Both the position numbers and the translations under genes were made by a program. A model generated the notes under the pieces. That model made no database searches. It was given only the letters and a program-made list of their open reading frames with translations, and had not been told where the DNA came from. 28,263 nt of DNA. It comes from an uncultured Holdemanella sp. (GTDB lineage Bacteria > Bacillota_I > Bacilli_A > Erysipelotrichales > Erysipelotrichaceae). Of the stretch, positions 20,986-28,263 are shown in pieces. The DNA is taken from assembly GCF_934772795.1 (NCBI RefSeq), contig NZ_CAKVMR010000028.1, forward strand, positions 1-28,263, written 5' to 3'. Position 1 is the first letter of the stretch, and the number at the start of each line of letters is the position of its first letter.

Positions 20986-21765
20986 ATGACTGCCGTTCAA
21001 ATTATCTTAATTACGTTGGTCGCGTATTGGAAAATGACTGATACTGTTACCCTTCAATTGTTTGCGTTTAATACAATTGTTTGTGGTTGGTTAGTAGGAT
21101 TGATTATGGGAGATGCTGCAACAGGATTATATATTGGTGCAACACTTCAGTTAATGTCTATGGGTGTTGTAGCTGTTGGTGGATCTTCAATGCCGGATTA
21201 TCCTGTAGCTGCTATTATCGCAACGGCTATTGCATGTTCGACAGGACGTGGAATGGAAGCTGGTTTAGCAATCGGTCTTCCAGTTGCAATGTTAGGTGTT
21301 AACTTCGATGTTATCTATAAAATTTTCAATGGTTTCTTAATGCACAAAGAAATGAGTTTGATTGAAGAAGGAAAATTCAAATCATTCTTAAATATGGTTA
21401 AAATTTCACCTATATTCTATGGTTTATGTTCTGCATTACCAGTATTCTTATGTGTTGCAATTGGTCCAACAGTAGTAAATGCAGTGTTAGACTTCATGCC
21501 AGCATGGTTTACAACTGGTTTATCAGTTGCTGGTGGTGTTCTTCCTGGTGTAGGTATGGCCATGTTATTAATGTACATGCCACTTTCTAAATACTGGTCA
21601 TTCCTAATCATTGGATTTGTTTTAACAGCTTATTTAAATGTTCCAGTATTAGGTGTAGGTGCAGTTGGTTTAGCTGCTGCTTACGAAATTTATAAAAAAG
21701 AAATGAGAGCTGCAACTGCTCCAGCAGGTGCTGCTAGTTCTTTAGGAGATCTAGAAGATGAGTAA
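20986..21765 (+). CDS. Mannose-family PTS permease component EIIC
   Basis: The 259-residue polytopic membrane protein has typical EIIC-Man features: VCGWLVGLIMGDAATGLYIG, ATLQLMSMGVVAVGGSSMPD and PDYPVAAIIATAIACSTG near the N-terminus, and a Gly-rich GGVLPGVGMAMLLMYMPLSK near residue 190. It forms the sugar channel with EIID. GAGGAG precedes the ATG. It overlaps the EIID start by 8 bp, consistent with equal synthesis of the two subunits. The C-terminal tail is Ala-rich and acidic (APAGAASSLGDLEDE). Confidence 0.94.
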   Translation: MTAVQIILITLVAYWKMTDTVTLQLFAFNTIVCGWLVGLIMGDAATGLYIGATLQLMSMGVVAVGGSSMPDYPVAAIIATAIACSTGRGMEAGLAIGLPVAMLGVNFDVIYKIFNGFLMHKEMSLIEEGKFKSFLNMVKISPIFYGLCSALPVFLCVAIGPTVVNAVLDFMPAWFTTGLSVAGGVLPGVGMAMLLMYMPLSKYWSFLIIGFVLTAYLNVPVLGVGAVGLAAAYEIYKKEMRAATAPAGAASSLGDLEDE

Positions 21766-22558
21766 GGAAAAAGTTTTAACTAAAAAAGATTGTCGTCAGG
21801 CCGCTAAACGTTGGTTGATTGGTATTTCAACTTTTAACTATGAAACACAATTAGCTCCTTCTTATGCATTTGCAGTTTATCCATTATTGCGTAAAATGTA
21901 TCCAAATGATGAAGATTTTAAAGCTTCATTAAACAATGCAATGAAGTACTATAATACAATGCCTTGGATCTCACCATTTGTTATGGGTGCTGCTCTAGGT
22001 ATTGAAGATGAAGGTGGAATTCCTTCACTAGAAGCCGTAAACAACTTTAAAGTAGGTATCATGGGTCCTTTAGCTGGTATTGGTGATACAATTGGTTGGG
22101 CAATGATTCCAACAATCTTCGGTTCCATTGCTGCTAGTATGGGTATGCAAGGAAATCCTCTAGGTATCATCATGTGGGCTGTATTCACATTCGCATTCTT
22201 AGCTGTTCGTATTCTTGAAGTTGAATGGGGATACAACATGGGTATTAATGTTGTTACTAAATTAGGTCAAAAAATCACTGTATTTACTGAAGCTTGTTCT
22301 GTATTAGGTTTAACTGTTGTTGGGGCATTGATTGCTTCTGTTGTTAACTTGTCAACAGGATTATCATTCACAAATGGTGATGTAACAATGAATGTTCAAG
22401 ATTTAATTGATGGAGTAATGCCTAAATTATTACCAGTTGTCGCAGTTGCTTTAATTTATTTCTTCATGAATAAAAAACAAGTGAAGATGACAAAAATGAT
22501 TTTAATCATCATTATTTTATCTTGGGTTGGAGCTGCAACTGGAATATTTACTGCTTAA
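21758..22558 (+). CDS. Mannose-family PTS permease component EIID
   Basis: The 266-residue product has the EIID signature: a cytoplasmic N-terminus with FNYETQLAPSYAFAVYPLLR, then MPWISPFVMGAALGIED, VGIMGPLAGIGDTIGWAMIP and several C-terminal membrane helices. With EIIC it forms the membrane sugar transporter. Its start overlaps the EIIC stop. At 266 residues it is slightly shorter than the roughly 280-300 usual for the family. A strong hairpin follows before the EIIA gene. Confidence 0.94.
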   Translation: MSKEKVLTKKDCRQAAKRWLIGISTFNYETQLAPSYAFAVYPLLRKMYPNDEDFKASLNNAMKYYNTMPWISPFVMGAALGIEDEGGIPSLEAVNNFKVGIMGPLAGIGDTIGWAMIPTIFGSIAASMGMQGNPLGIIMWAVFTFAFLAVRILEVEWGYNMGINVVTKLGQKITVFTEACSVLGLTVVGALIASVVNLSTGLSFTNGDVTMNVQDLIDGVMPKLLPVVAVALIYFFMNKKQVKMTKMILIIIILSWVGAATGIFTA

Positions 22559-22568
22559 TAACAAAAAG

Positions 22569-22597
22569 TAGCTAAAGGAGAAACGCTCCTTTAGCTA
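22569..22597 (+). other. Intra-operon hairpin between EIID and EIIA genes
   Basis: A perfect 12-bp stem TAGCTAAAGGAG/CTCCTTTAGCTA (22569-22580 with 22586-22597) and 5-nt loop, with no clear T-run behind it. It would lower downstream expression or protect the upstream mRNA from exonucleases. It also hides an AGGAG box. Confidence 0.65.
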
Positions 22598-22628
22598 TTA
22601 TTGCGTTCATGGAAAAGGGAGGATTACA

Positions 22629-23045
22629 ATGAGAAGATTTATATTTGCGTCTCATCATAAATTGGCTTATGGGCTGAAAGACACTGTTGATTTTTTAACT
22701 GGAGCAACAAAGACTATTTATGATATTAATGCGTATTTGGATGATGAAACAAAAGACATTGATACAGTTGTAGCTGAATTATTTGCTTCTTTTGATGATG
22801 AAGATGAAGTTGTTGTACTCGTTGACATGATGGGAGGAAGTGTTTATCAGAAATTCTATCCTTATATGTCAGACAAAGTTCATGTTATTTGTGGAATGAG
22901 TTTGCCTATGGCTTTATCTTTTGTCTTAGCTCCAGAAGATGAGTGTTTAACTTCTGAAGATGTTGAAGAAATGTTGATGGAATGTAAAAATCAATTGGTG
23001 TATGTCAATAAAATGGCAGCAAGTGTTGATGAAGATGATGAATAG
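22629..23045 (+). CDS. Mannose-family PTS component EIIA
   Basis: The 138-residue cytoplasmic EIIA has the N-terminal motif FASHHKLAYGLKDTVDFLTG; His9 is the phosphorylated residue by comparison with ASHG in the family, and here the Gly is replaced by His. The EVVVLVDMMGGSVYQKF segment and the C-terminal helices fit the EIIA-Man fold. GGGAGG lies 6 nt before the ATG. It receives phosphate from HPr and passes it to EIIB; it also probably phosphorylates the LevR-type activator. A run of acidic residues ends the protein. Confidence 0.9.
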   Translation: MRRFIFASHHKLAYGLKDTVDFLTGATKTIYDINAYLDDETKDIDTVVAELFASFDDEDEVVVLVDMMGGSVYQKFYPYMSDKVHVICGMSLPMALSFVLAPEDECLTSEDVEEMLMECKNQLVYVNKMAASVDEDDE

Positions 23046-23054
23046 GAGGTAACT

Positions 23055-23915
23055 ATGCTAATTAATCAAATGATTGAAAATATTAAGAAGTATCATAAGG
23101 GATATGGAACGATTGACGAGGCAACTACAAGAGATCAAATTCTTTATGGTGATGCCAATCAAGAGTGTACAGGTGTTGTAACGACTTGTTGGGCTAGTGT
23201 GGATGTAATTCGTTTTGCGATTGAAAAAGGTGCTAATTTCATTATTTGTCATGAAGCTTTATTTTGGAATCATGGTGATCACAGAGAGTGGCTTGAAGAG
23301 TCTAAGAATGAAGTGTATTTAGAGAAGAAACAATTGTTGGATGATCATGGAATTGTGGTTTGGAGAAATCATGATTATATTCATTCAGGTATTCCTTATA
23401 ATGGATCTTATATTGATGGTATTTTCCTTGGATTAGCTAAGAAGATGAATTGGGATAAGATGATCAAAAATACTGTAAATGCAATGGATGATACGCTTGA
23501 GTGTTCTACAGCTTATGAGTTTGATCATGCGATTGAAGCTACGGATTTAGCTAAGCAATTGGTTGATACATGTAATTTGAATGGTATTAAATTAATTGGT
23601 AATGATCAGACTAAAATTAAAAAGGCGGCTGTATTATTCCATGTGTTTGGTGATGCGAAAGAACAAATTGTGAATACAGATAAGAGTGATATTGATTGTC
23701 TATTGACTATGGAATTGATTGACTTTACATACGCTGAATATATTCGTGACAGTGGCTGCTTAGATAAGAATCGTGTTGCACTTGGTATGGGACACTTTAA
23801 CTTGGAAGAGCCTGGAATGGAATATATGTTAACATATTTGGATGAAGCTGCTCAGTGTCATGTTCCTGCTTGGTTTAAACAGAGTGGTGACAATTATAAA
23901 TATATTGTGAAGTAA
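23055..23915 (+). CDS. Nif3-like dinuclear metal-centre protein (first copy)
   Basis: The 286-residue product resembles the Nif3/YbgI family. GANFIICHEALFWNHGDH gives the first metal ligands (His66, Glu67, His73), RNHDYIHSG stands at the usual HTxxD position (His106, Asp107), and a C-terminal GMGHFNLEEPGMEYM supplies His and Glu. The family binds two metals and is suspected to be a hydrolase or phosphatase; no substrate is established. AGGAGG precedes the ATG. It is homologous to the product of 25630-26415 in the same operon (shared RDxxLxG...QE, CWA, ALEKxxNFIIxHE). The PTS context suggests action on the imported sugar phosphate or a toxic by-product. Confidence 0.85.
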   Translation: MLINQMIENIKKYHKGYGTIDEATTRDQILYGDANQECTGVVTTCWASVDVIRFAIEKGANFIICHEALFWNHGDHREWLEESKNEVYLEKKQLLDDHGIVVWRNHDYIHSGIPYNGSYIDGIFLGLAKKMNWDKMIKNTVNAMDDTLECSTAYEFDHAIEATDLAKQLVDTCNLNGIKLIGNDQTKIKKAAVLFHVFGDAKEQIVNTDKSDIDCLLTMELIDFTYAEYIRDSGCLDKNRVALGMGHFNLEEPGMEYMLTYLDEAAQCHVPAWFKQSGDNYKYIVK

Positions 23916-23916
23916 T

Positions 23917-24639
23917 ATGAGATTTTCAAATTTTAGAGATTTACATGATGTATATCCGAAAATAAAAGAGGGAAAATTATTTCGTTCAGAAGCTCCATTT
24001 GATTTTCAAAAGGAAGATTGGGATGAGCTATACGCACTTGGTGTTCGTACAATAATTGATTTTCGTTCAGACTCGGAAAGAGAAGAAGATAACTATGTAT
24101 GTGATCCAAGATTTACGCGTCATAATTGGTGTTGTTTAATGCCAAAAACAGGAATCAATGATTTTTATTTTCCTAGACTTGTGACAAAGCAGTCTTCTGC
24201 TGAGGAAATAATTGGTTTATCTTCTTTTATTGTCAATGGATATAAAGTGATTCCTTTCTCAAATACGGCTTACCAGAATATGTTTTCATTAATGGAAACA
24301 ACGGATGATGGAATTTTGTTTCATTGTGGTGGAGGAAAAGATCGTACGGGTATATTTGCAGCGTTAGTTTTATCTTTATTTGGTTGTGATAAACAAACAA
24401 TATTTGATGATTACTTGAAGAGTAATGAGTCTGTTAAAAATCATTTAATGCCCAAATTACTACAGTCTGATTATCCACAGCCTGTAAAAGATACTTTGGT
24501 GTATGTATGTTCGGTTCATTCTGAATTGTTGGAATCTTCATTTGAAGCCATACTACAAAAATATGGTTCATTAGAAGAATACTTTAATTCGGAATATAAA
24601 TTGAATCGAGATTTGTTGTTTAAGAAATATATAATCTAA
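23917..24639 (+). CDS. Tyrosine-protein-phosphatase-like protein (Y_phosphatase3 type)
   Basis: The 240-residue product starts RFSNFRDLHDVYPKIKEGKL then FRSEAPF, the family's N-terminal signature (variants of NFRDLGG...G.LYRS). The P-loop is HCGGGKDRTGI (Cys137, Arg143, a C-x5-R motif), and IDFRSDSERE lies near residue 47. Members dephosphorylate phosphotyrosine, phosphoinositides or small phosphorylated molecules. Its place between two Nif3-like genes and after a PTS makes a phosphosugar-related substrate possible. It starts 2 nt after the upstream stop codon, without a good ribosome binding site, so it is translationally coupled. Confidence 0.9.
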   Translation: MRFSNFRDLHDVYPKIKEGKLFRSEAPFDFQKEDWDELYALGVRTIIDFRSDSEREEDNYVCDPRFTRHNWCCLMPKTGINDFYFPRLVTKQSSAEEIIGLSSFIVNGYKVIPFSNTAYQNMFSLMETTDDGILFHCGGGKDRTGIFAALVLSLFGCDKQTIFDDYLKSNESVKNHLMPKLLQSDYPQPVKDTLVYVCSVHSELLESSFEAILQKYGSLEEYFNSEYKLNRDLLFKKYII

Positions 24640-24655
24640 AATTAGGAGGACGAAT

Positions 24656-25621
24656 ATGCAGGATCCTAGATATATTAAATCGGATTTAAAGACAAAATTA
24701 TTAAATCCTGAAAAAGAAAAACCATCAAGATGGTCATTTTTAAAAGTATTGCGTGAATATAGTACTTTAAAACAATTTTATCCAGAAATAAATCCATATG
24801 CAGAGGTTTATAAATTCAGAGAAAATGTATATTGTATTTTCTATGATGGCATTCGTACTGCTGAAATGTGGTGTTACTTAATTGATGGACCAGAAAAAGC
24901 TTTGTTGATTGACACTGCTTTTGGTTTGGGAGATTTAAAAGGGTTAATTCATAAATTGATTGGTGATAAAGAAGTTATTGTATGTAATACGCATTCTCAT
25001 GTGGATCATGTTTCTGGTAATAGTCATTTTGATAAAGTGTATTGTCATTATGCAGATCAAAAGACGATTCAAGAACATCAAAAACCTGAAGATACTTTAG
25101 ATTTCATTTTAGATGAGAATAAAGAACCTGTTTACACATGGTTTGATAAAAAGGATTTGCCTCCTTATACTCCTTATGAAGTTATCGGGGTGGAAAATCA
25201 TCATTTGTTTGATTTAGGACAAGGACATGTGGTTGAATTGATTCATTTACCTGGTCATACAGCTGGACAATCTGGTTTCTTAGATCATAAATCAGGATGT
25301 TTCTTTATTGGAGATGTTACGAGTGCATTTGGTGATAATACAGAATATCCACAATTCTGTACAATTAATTCATTAAGAGATGCGATTCAAGATTTTATGC
25401 CAAGAATTGAAGAAGTCTCAGGTCTTTTCCCTGGTCATGGTACTATTGATTTACATCCAAAAACACTTCAATACATTATGGATACCGCAAATCGTATTAT
25501 TGCACATCCGGATTGGTATGATACAAAAGTAGATTTCTATGGTACGGATATGTATGCTCGTTTTATTTATCAAATGGGTAGTGATTTAAAATATACAAAA
25601 GAAGCTGTCATTCCTGAGTAG
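24656..25621 (+). CDS. MBL-fold metallo-hydrolase
   Basis: The 321-residue product has the metallo-beta-lactamase core: KALLIDTAFGLGDL, NTHSHVDHVSGN (HxHxDH at 113-118), IHLPGHTAGQSGF, CFFIGDV and LFPGHGTIDLHP. These give a two-metal glyoxalase-II-like site. The N-terminal 45 residues are an extension not seen in minimal family members. The substrate is unknown; thioesters, lactones and cyclic phosphodiesters are all hydrolysed by relatives. AGGAGG is 7 nt before the ATG. It is the fourth enzyme after the PTS genes and ends 2 nt before the next reading frame's first ATG. Confidence 0.9.
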   Translation: MQDPRYIKSDLKTKLLNPEKEKPSRWSFLKVLREYSTLKQFYPEINPYAEVYKFRENVYCIFYDGIRTAEMWCYLIDGPEKALLIDTAFGLGDLKGLIHKLIGDKEVIVCNTHSHVDHVSGNSHFDKVYCHYADQKTIQEHQKPEDTLDFILDENKEPVYTWFDKKDLPPYTPYEVIGVENHHLFDLGQGHVVELIHLPGHTAGQSGFLDHKSGCFFIGDVTSAFGDNTEYPQFCTINSLRDAIQDFMPRIEEVSGLFPGHGTIDLHPKTLQYIMDTANRIIAHPDWYDTKVDFYGTDMYARFIYQMGSDLKYTKEAVIPE

Positions 25622-25629
25622 GTATGATT

Positions 25630-26415
25630 ATGAAGATTAAAGATGTGATTGAATACTTACAACAAGAGGGTACTTGGGTTCGTTGGAATCGTTGTACCAG
25701 GGATCGTGTTCTATTTGGAAATGATGATCAGGAAGTAAAGAAGATTGGTGTTTGTTGGGTGGCTACAAATAGTGTGATTGAACAGGCATTGGAGAAAGAA
25801 ATTAATTTTATTATTTCTCATGAGAATATTTTCTATACGACAGGAACGCATTTGGAAACTAAATTAGTGGAGTCTATTGAGTATAAGAAAGACTTATTAA
25901 GTAAGGGTAATATTTGTGTATATCGTTGTCATGATGTTTGGGATTCAATACCTGAATATGGTGTGAGTGATGTATGGGCTAAAAAACTTGGATTTGATTT
26001 TAAAGACAGAGTGATTAACTCATATTATCAGCATGCAGATATTCCTACACAAACAGTTTCTGAACTTGCTAAGCATGTTGCGAATGTATTAAAAGATGAT
26101 GGTGAAGAGGGTGTTTATGTCTTTGGGGATGTAAATAAAGAAGTATCTCACTTGGCTATTGGTACGGGTGCTGGAACAGATATTTTTGAAATGTTAGAAT
26201 TCAATCCAGATGTAGTGATTGTTGCGGATGATGGAATCAGTAACTACAAAGATGCTCAATACGCGATTGATAATGATTTGCCTATGATTGTAGTAAATCA
26301 TGCGGGTTGTGAGATTGGTGGTTTAAAAAACATGGTGAAATATTTTAATGATAAACTTCCGAATCTTGATGTAGAGTATTTGGATGAGGGATTTAGAATT
26401 TCATACTTTAAATAA
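25630..26415 (+). CDS. Nif3-like dinuclear metal-centre protein (second copy)
   Basis: The 261-residue product is a paralogue of the protein at 23055-23915: RDRVLFGNDDQE, CWVATNSVIEQALEKEINFI, then ISHENIFY (metal His-Glu pair), VYRCHDVWDS and the C-terminal VVNHAGCEIGGLKNM with His and Glu ligands. Keeping two diverged copies in one operon suggests a hetero-oligomer or two related substrates. ATG 25630 has TAGG about 7 nt upstream; in-frame ATG 25624 is also possible. It is the last gene of the PTS operon; a long hairpin follows 8 nt after the stop codon. Confidence 0.83.
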   Translation: MKIKDVIEYLQQEGTWVRWNRCTRDRVLFGNDDQEVKKIGVCWVATNSVIEQALEKEINFIISHENIFYTTGTHLETKLVESIEYKKDLLSKGNICVYRCHDVWDSIPEYGVSDVWAKKLGFDFKDRVINSYYQHADIPTQTVSELAKHVANVLKDDGEEGVYVFGDVNKEVSHLAIGTGAGTDIFEMLEFNPDVVIVADDGISNYKDAQYAIDNDLPMIVVNHAGCEIGGLKNMVKYFNDKLPNLDVEYLDEGFRISYFK

Positions 26416-26422
26416 TGTAAAA

Positions 26423-26450
26423 CAAGCAAATTCGTATTTGAATTTGCTTG
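26423..26450 (+). terminator. Hairpin ending the PTS operon
   Basis: A perfect 11-bp stem CAAGCAAATTC/GAATTTGCTTG (26423-26433 with 26440-26450), 8 nt after the last stop codon. There is no T-run, so termination may be inefficient or Rho-assisted; it may serve mRNA stability. Confidence 0.6.
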
Positions 26451-26709
26451 CCCATGCTGATTGTGTGGCTTTGAGAATAGATGTTGTACACAATAATGGA
26501 AAATACTGTCTAATGTATCTGAAAAACCATCATATAAATAGGCTTTTCATCAGTGAATGTGGGTATATTTATATAGAAATATAAGAATTAGTTCTATATT
26601 TATGATTGAAATTTGCATAATAAAAAACTACAAAAGATTATTTTACAGTTGGAATATCATTGATAGATGCAGGTAGTAGTTGTGTTCTATGTATTGAATA
26701 TTGGATTAG
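26451..26709. other. Intergenic stretch with no recognised gene
   Basis: An open frame covering 26384-26584 begins inside the second Nif3-like gene in another frame and has no ribosome binding site. Its part beyond 26420 may be a decayed coding remnant, but I cannot identify it. No promoter with both boxes was found. Confidence 0.45.
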
Positions 26710-26750
26710 AAAAGACTTCAGATCAAATGTGATTTGAAGTCTTTTCTTGT
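26710..26750. terminator. Bidirectional intrinsic terminator
   Basis: An 11-bp stem AAAAGACTTCA/TGAAGTCTTTT (26710-26720 with 26735-26745) with T-rich ends on both strands, 60 bp beyond the end of the minus-strand ATPase gene. It probably ends both that gene and any readthrough of the PTS operon. Confidence 0.8.
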
Positions 26751-26809
26751 ATATTAAGATTTTGGTTTCGGAACATGCAAATTTAATAGCTACATTTCTA
26801 TTAATGGTC

Positions 26810-28003
26810 TTATTTATTTAATAACCAATCTGAAATATCTATTATTTTAATTCCTTCGTACTGATATTCGTTATTTCTTGTTCTGGCAATAACTAACTTA
26901 GGATATGCATCTTTAATTTGTAAAAGTGGTGATACTTCTCTTTCGAATGTCTTTTCATCACTTATGTTATCTGAAACTTGAATATATATTTTTTCATTTC
27001 TTTTTACAGCCACAAAATCTATTTCTTTTTTGTATAGAACGCCAACATAAACCTCATATCCTCTACGAAGCAATTCGATAGCGACTATATTTTCTAATAT
27101 GCGTCCATAGTCCATGTTTTTAGTTCCTTGTTTTGCATATCTAAAAGCATGATCACTTAAATAATATTTCTCGTTGCTAGATAAATACTTTTTTCCTTTA
27201 ATGTCATATCTTCTGATTTTGTAAAAAGCAAATGCATTGCACAAATATTGCATATAAGAGTAAACCGTTGTGTGATTCACCTTTTCATTCAAACTTTCTA
27301 AATTGTTTGTTATATTTCTTGCCGAAGATAAATTTGATATGTTGTCCATTAGAAAATCGACGATTTTTTCTAGAAGGGGTACATTTCTAATTTTGTATTT
27401 TTGTTTTATGTCACGAACGATTAAGGTGTCAAATACATCTGCTATATAATCATATTTTGCTTCTTGATCTTTGTATAAATAAGAACCGGACATACCACCC
27501 TCTATCATATACTTGTTGAAAGCCTCATATTGATCATTGCAATTAAAATAGATTAAATATTCTTGAAAAGAAAAGGGATATACTTTTATCTCAAATGTAC
27601 GTCCTGTGAACAAGGTGGCCAAATCAGAACTTAATAGGAATGCATTTGATCCAGTAATATAAATATCGTATTTTTCACTTGCATGTAGGCCGTTTATTGC
27701 TTTTTCAAAACCTTCACACATTTGAACTTCATCAATAAATACAAAATTGTTTTTGCCTTCTTCATAATGACTTTCTATATATTCATATAGTACATGATAA
27801 GTTGATAGATGTTCATAATTCGGTAAATTGAAATTTATTTGAATAATATTACAATTTGAAATTTCTTTTTTTAGATAAGTTTTAAAAGATTCTAAAAGCT
27901 TAGATTTTCCGCATCTTCTTACACCAGTGATAACTTTTATATCCGGTGTACCAACCACATTGATTAATTTATTTAAATATTGTTCACGTTTAATTAATTT
28001 CAT
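26810..28003 (-). CDS. DUF4143 ATP-binding protein (AAA_14), second in window
   Basis: The 397-residue product has P-loop GVRRCGKS (27-34), Walker B FVFIDEVQ (Asp91, Glu92), sensor-like YITGSNAFLLSSDLATLFTG, then RTFEIKVYPFSFQEY. Its C-terminal DUF4143 region has KEIDFVAV followed by IYIQVSD. In the nuclease-like core the usual Glu-x-Lys is Gln-x-Ser, so catalysis there is doubtful; the ATPase site looks intact. It is only distantly related to the ATPase at 5100-6446, belonging to the GVRRxGKS subgroup rather than GARQxGKT. It is transcribed alone from a promoter with a built-in inverted repeat, next to a probable insertion sequence. Role unknown. Confidence 0.88.
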   Translation of the reverse strand: MKLIKREQYLNKLINVVGTPDIKVITGVRRCGKSKLLESFKTYLKKEISNCNIIQINFNLPNYEHLSTYHVLYEYIESHYEEGKNNFVFIDEVQMCEGFEKAINGLHASEKYDIYITGSNAFLLSSDLATLFTGRTFEIKVYPFSFQEYLIYFNCNDQYEAFNKYMIEGGMSGSYLYKDQEAKYDYIADVFDTLIVRDIKQKYKIRNVPLLEKIVDFLMDNISNLSSARNITNNLESLNEKVNHTTVYSYMQYLCNAFAFYKIRRYDIKGKKYLSSNEKYYLSDHAFRYAKQGTKNMDYGRILENIVAIELLRRGYEVYVGVLYKKEIDFVAVKRNEKIYIQVSDNISDEKTFEREVSPLLQIKDAYPKLVIARTRNNEYQYEGIKIIDISDWLLNK

Positions 28004-28034
28004 TTCTTATTCACCATCTTTCGCTTATAACAAG

Positions 28035-28089
28035 ATTATAAAGCCTATATTAGCCAAAATCAATAAAATTTCATTTTTGGCTAATATAG
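28035..28089 (-). promoter_or_regulatory. Promoter and 15-bp inverted-repeat operator of DUF4143 ATPase
   Basis: On the minus strand, TTGATT (28058-28063) and TATAAT (28035-28040) are separated by 17 bp. CTATATTAGCCAAAA (28045-28059) and its exact reverse complement (28075-28089) flank a 15-nt centre. The near arm lies between the -35 and -10 boxes, so a bound dimer would block the promoter. Confidence 0.75.
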
Positions 28090-28114
28090 CTGAATTCTAC
28101 ATGCTGAATTAACA

Positions 28115-28131
28115 AGAAAATGACATTTTCT
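28115..28131. repeat. 17-bp palindrome near the presumed insertion-sequence end
   Basis: AGAAAATG-A-CATTTTCT is a perfect 8+1+8 palindrome. It could be a transcription barrier or mark the element end; no direct repeat confirming an insertion edge was found. Confidence 0.4.
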
Positions 28132-28142
28132 AGATAATATGA

Positions 28143-28238
28143 AGTGACCTCCTATTGTCAATACGTGGATTACGACTCATAATTGGATTGATTAAAAACA
28201 CTTATGGTGTCGATGCCATAACACAATAGGAGGTCACT
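28143..28238 (+). repeat. 16-bp inverted repeat that would mask a ribosome binding site
   Basis: AGTGACCTCCTATTGT (28143-28158) is the exact reverse complement of ACAATAGGAGGTCACT (28223-28238). The right arm holds the AGGAGG used by ATG 28239. A transcript entering from the left would fold and hide this box, whereas one starting inside the 64-nt loop would not. This is a known way for insertion sequences to avoid transposase synthesis from outside promoters. Confidence 0.7.
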
Positions 28239-28263
28239 ATGAAAAGTATATTATCTGTTGGAA
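28239..28263 (+). CDS. Start of a gene cut by the window edge, possibly a transposase
   Basis: Eight codons are visible (MKSILSVG) behind a strong AGGAGG 5 nt upstream. A Val-Gly followed by Ile-Asp-x-Ala/Ser would fit an IS110-family transposase (RuvC-like DEDD fold), and the masked ribosome binding site fits an insertion sequence. The same start would also fit other ASKHA-type proteins such as EutA. The family is a guess; that a gene starts here is well supported. Confidence 0.4.

Noticed and set aside
26384..26584. 66-codon plus-strand frame after the second Nif3-like gene
   Set aside because: It begins inside the Nif3-like gene in another frame, contains the operon's terminal hairpin, has no ribosome binding site and matches no family I know.
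28239..28263. Firm identification of the truncated gene as IS110 transposase or EutA
   Set aside because: Eight residues are not enough to tell families apart; only a tentative transposase reading is given, because of the masked ribosome binding site.

Overview
The window is AT-rich chromosomal DNA of a low-GC Firmicute. Short Shine-Dalgarno-led operons, PRD/sigma-54 control of a mannose-family PTS, DUF4143 and DUF1703 ATPases and RhuM-Fic genes all fit a gut Erysipelotrichia-type bacterium; this placement is inference from gene content, not from a marker gene. No rRNA, tRNA or CRISPR array was seen.

Left part (1-4.3 kb): an orphan seven-helix membrane protein behind an elaborate palindromic promoter region; a divergent cupin/HxlR regulator pair; a large AAA-ATPase/PD-(D/E)XK protein (DUF1703 type) with its own DNA-binding N-terminus; and a protein with a C-terminal XRE helix-turn-helix.

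Accessory island (4.3-12 kb): a SWIM zinc-finger protein plus SNF2 helicase pair is bracketed by two copies of a small module that I read as an uncharacterised type I toxin-antitoxin system. Each has a 33-residue hydrophobic peptide gene with a strong ribosome binding site, a convergent antisense RNA with an excellent promoter, and matching 5' and 3' inverted repeats. Between the first module and the SWIM gene lies a 2-kb cassette with a DUF4143 ATPase, three 33-bp-spaced repeats and a small RNA. It is flanked by a 92-bp direct duplication of the SWIM gene's 3' end. Beyond the second module is a RhuM-Fic gene broken by a 35-bp insertion that is almost entirely made of reverse complements of its own flanks.

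Central part (12-14.2 kb): a DUF454 protein with a four-helix, His-paired membrane protein (likely a small di-haem cytochrome) behind a promoter that runs straight into a terminator; an MgtC family protein; and two tandem, paralogous small acidic proteins.

Sugar region (14.2-26.4 kb): a DeoR repressor faces an operon encoding a ChbG/YdjC deacetylase, a PfkB kinase, a LevR-type sigma-54 activator and a uridine-kinase-like protein, with two tandem operators between them. A near-perfect -24/-12 promoter with upstream tandem repeats then drives EIIB-EIIC-EIID-EIIA of a mannose-family PTS, two Nif3-like proteins, a tyrosine-phosphatase-like protein and an MBL-fold hydrolase. Together they look like uptake, deacetylation and phosphorylation of an unidentified (amino) sugar, with LevR sensing PTS phosphorylation state.

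Right end (26.8-28.3 kb): a second DUF4143 ATPase on the minus strand with a 15-bp inverted-repeat operator in its promoter, then what looks like the left end of an insertion sequence whose ribosome binding site sits in one arm of a 16-bp inverted repeat.
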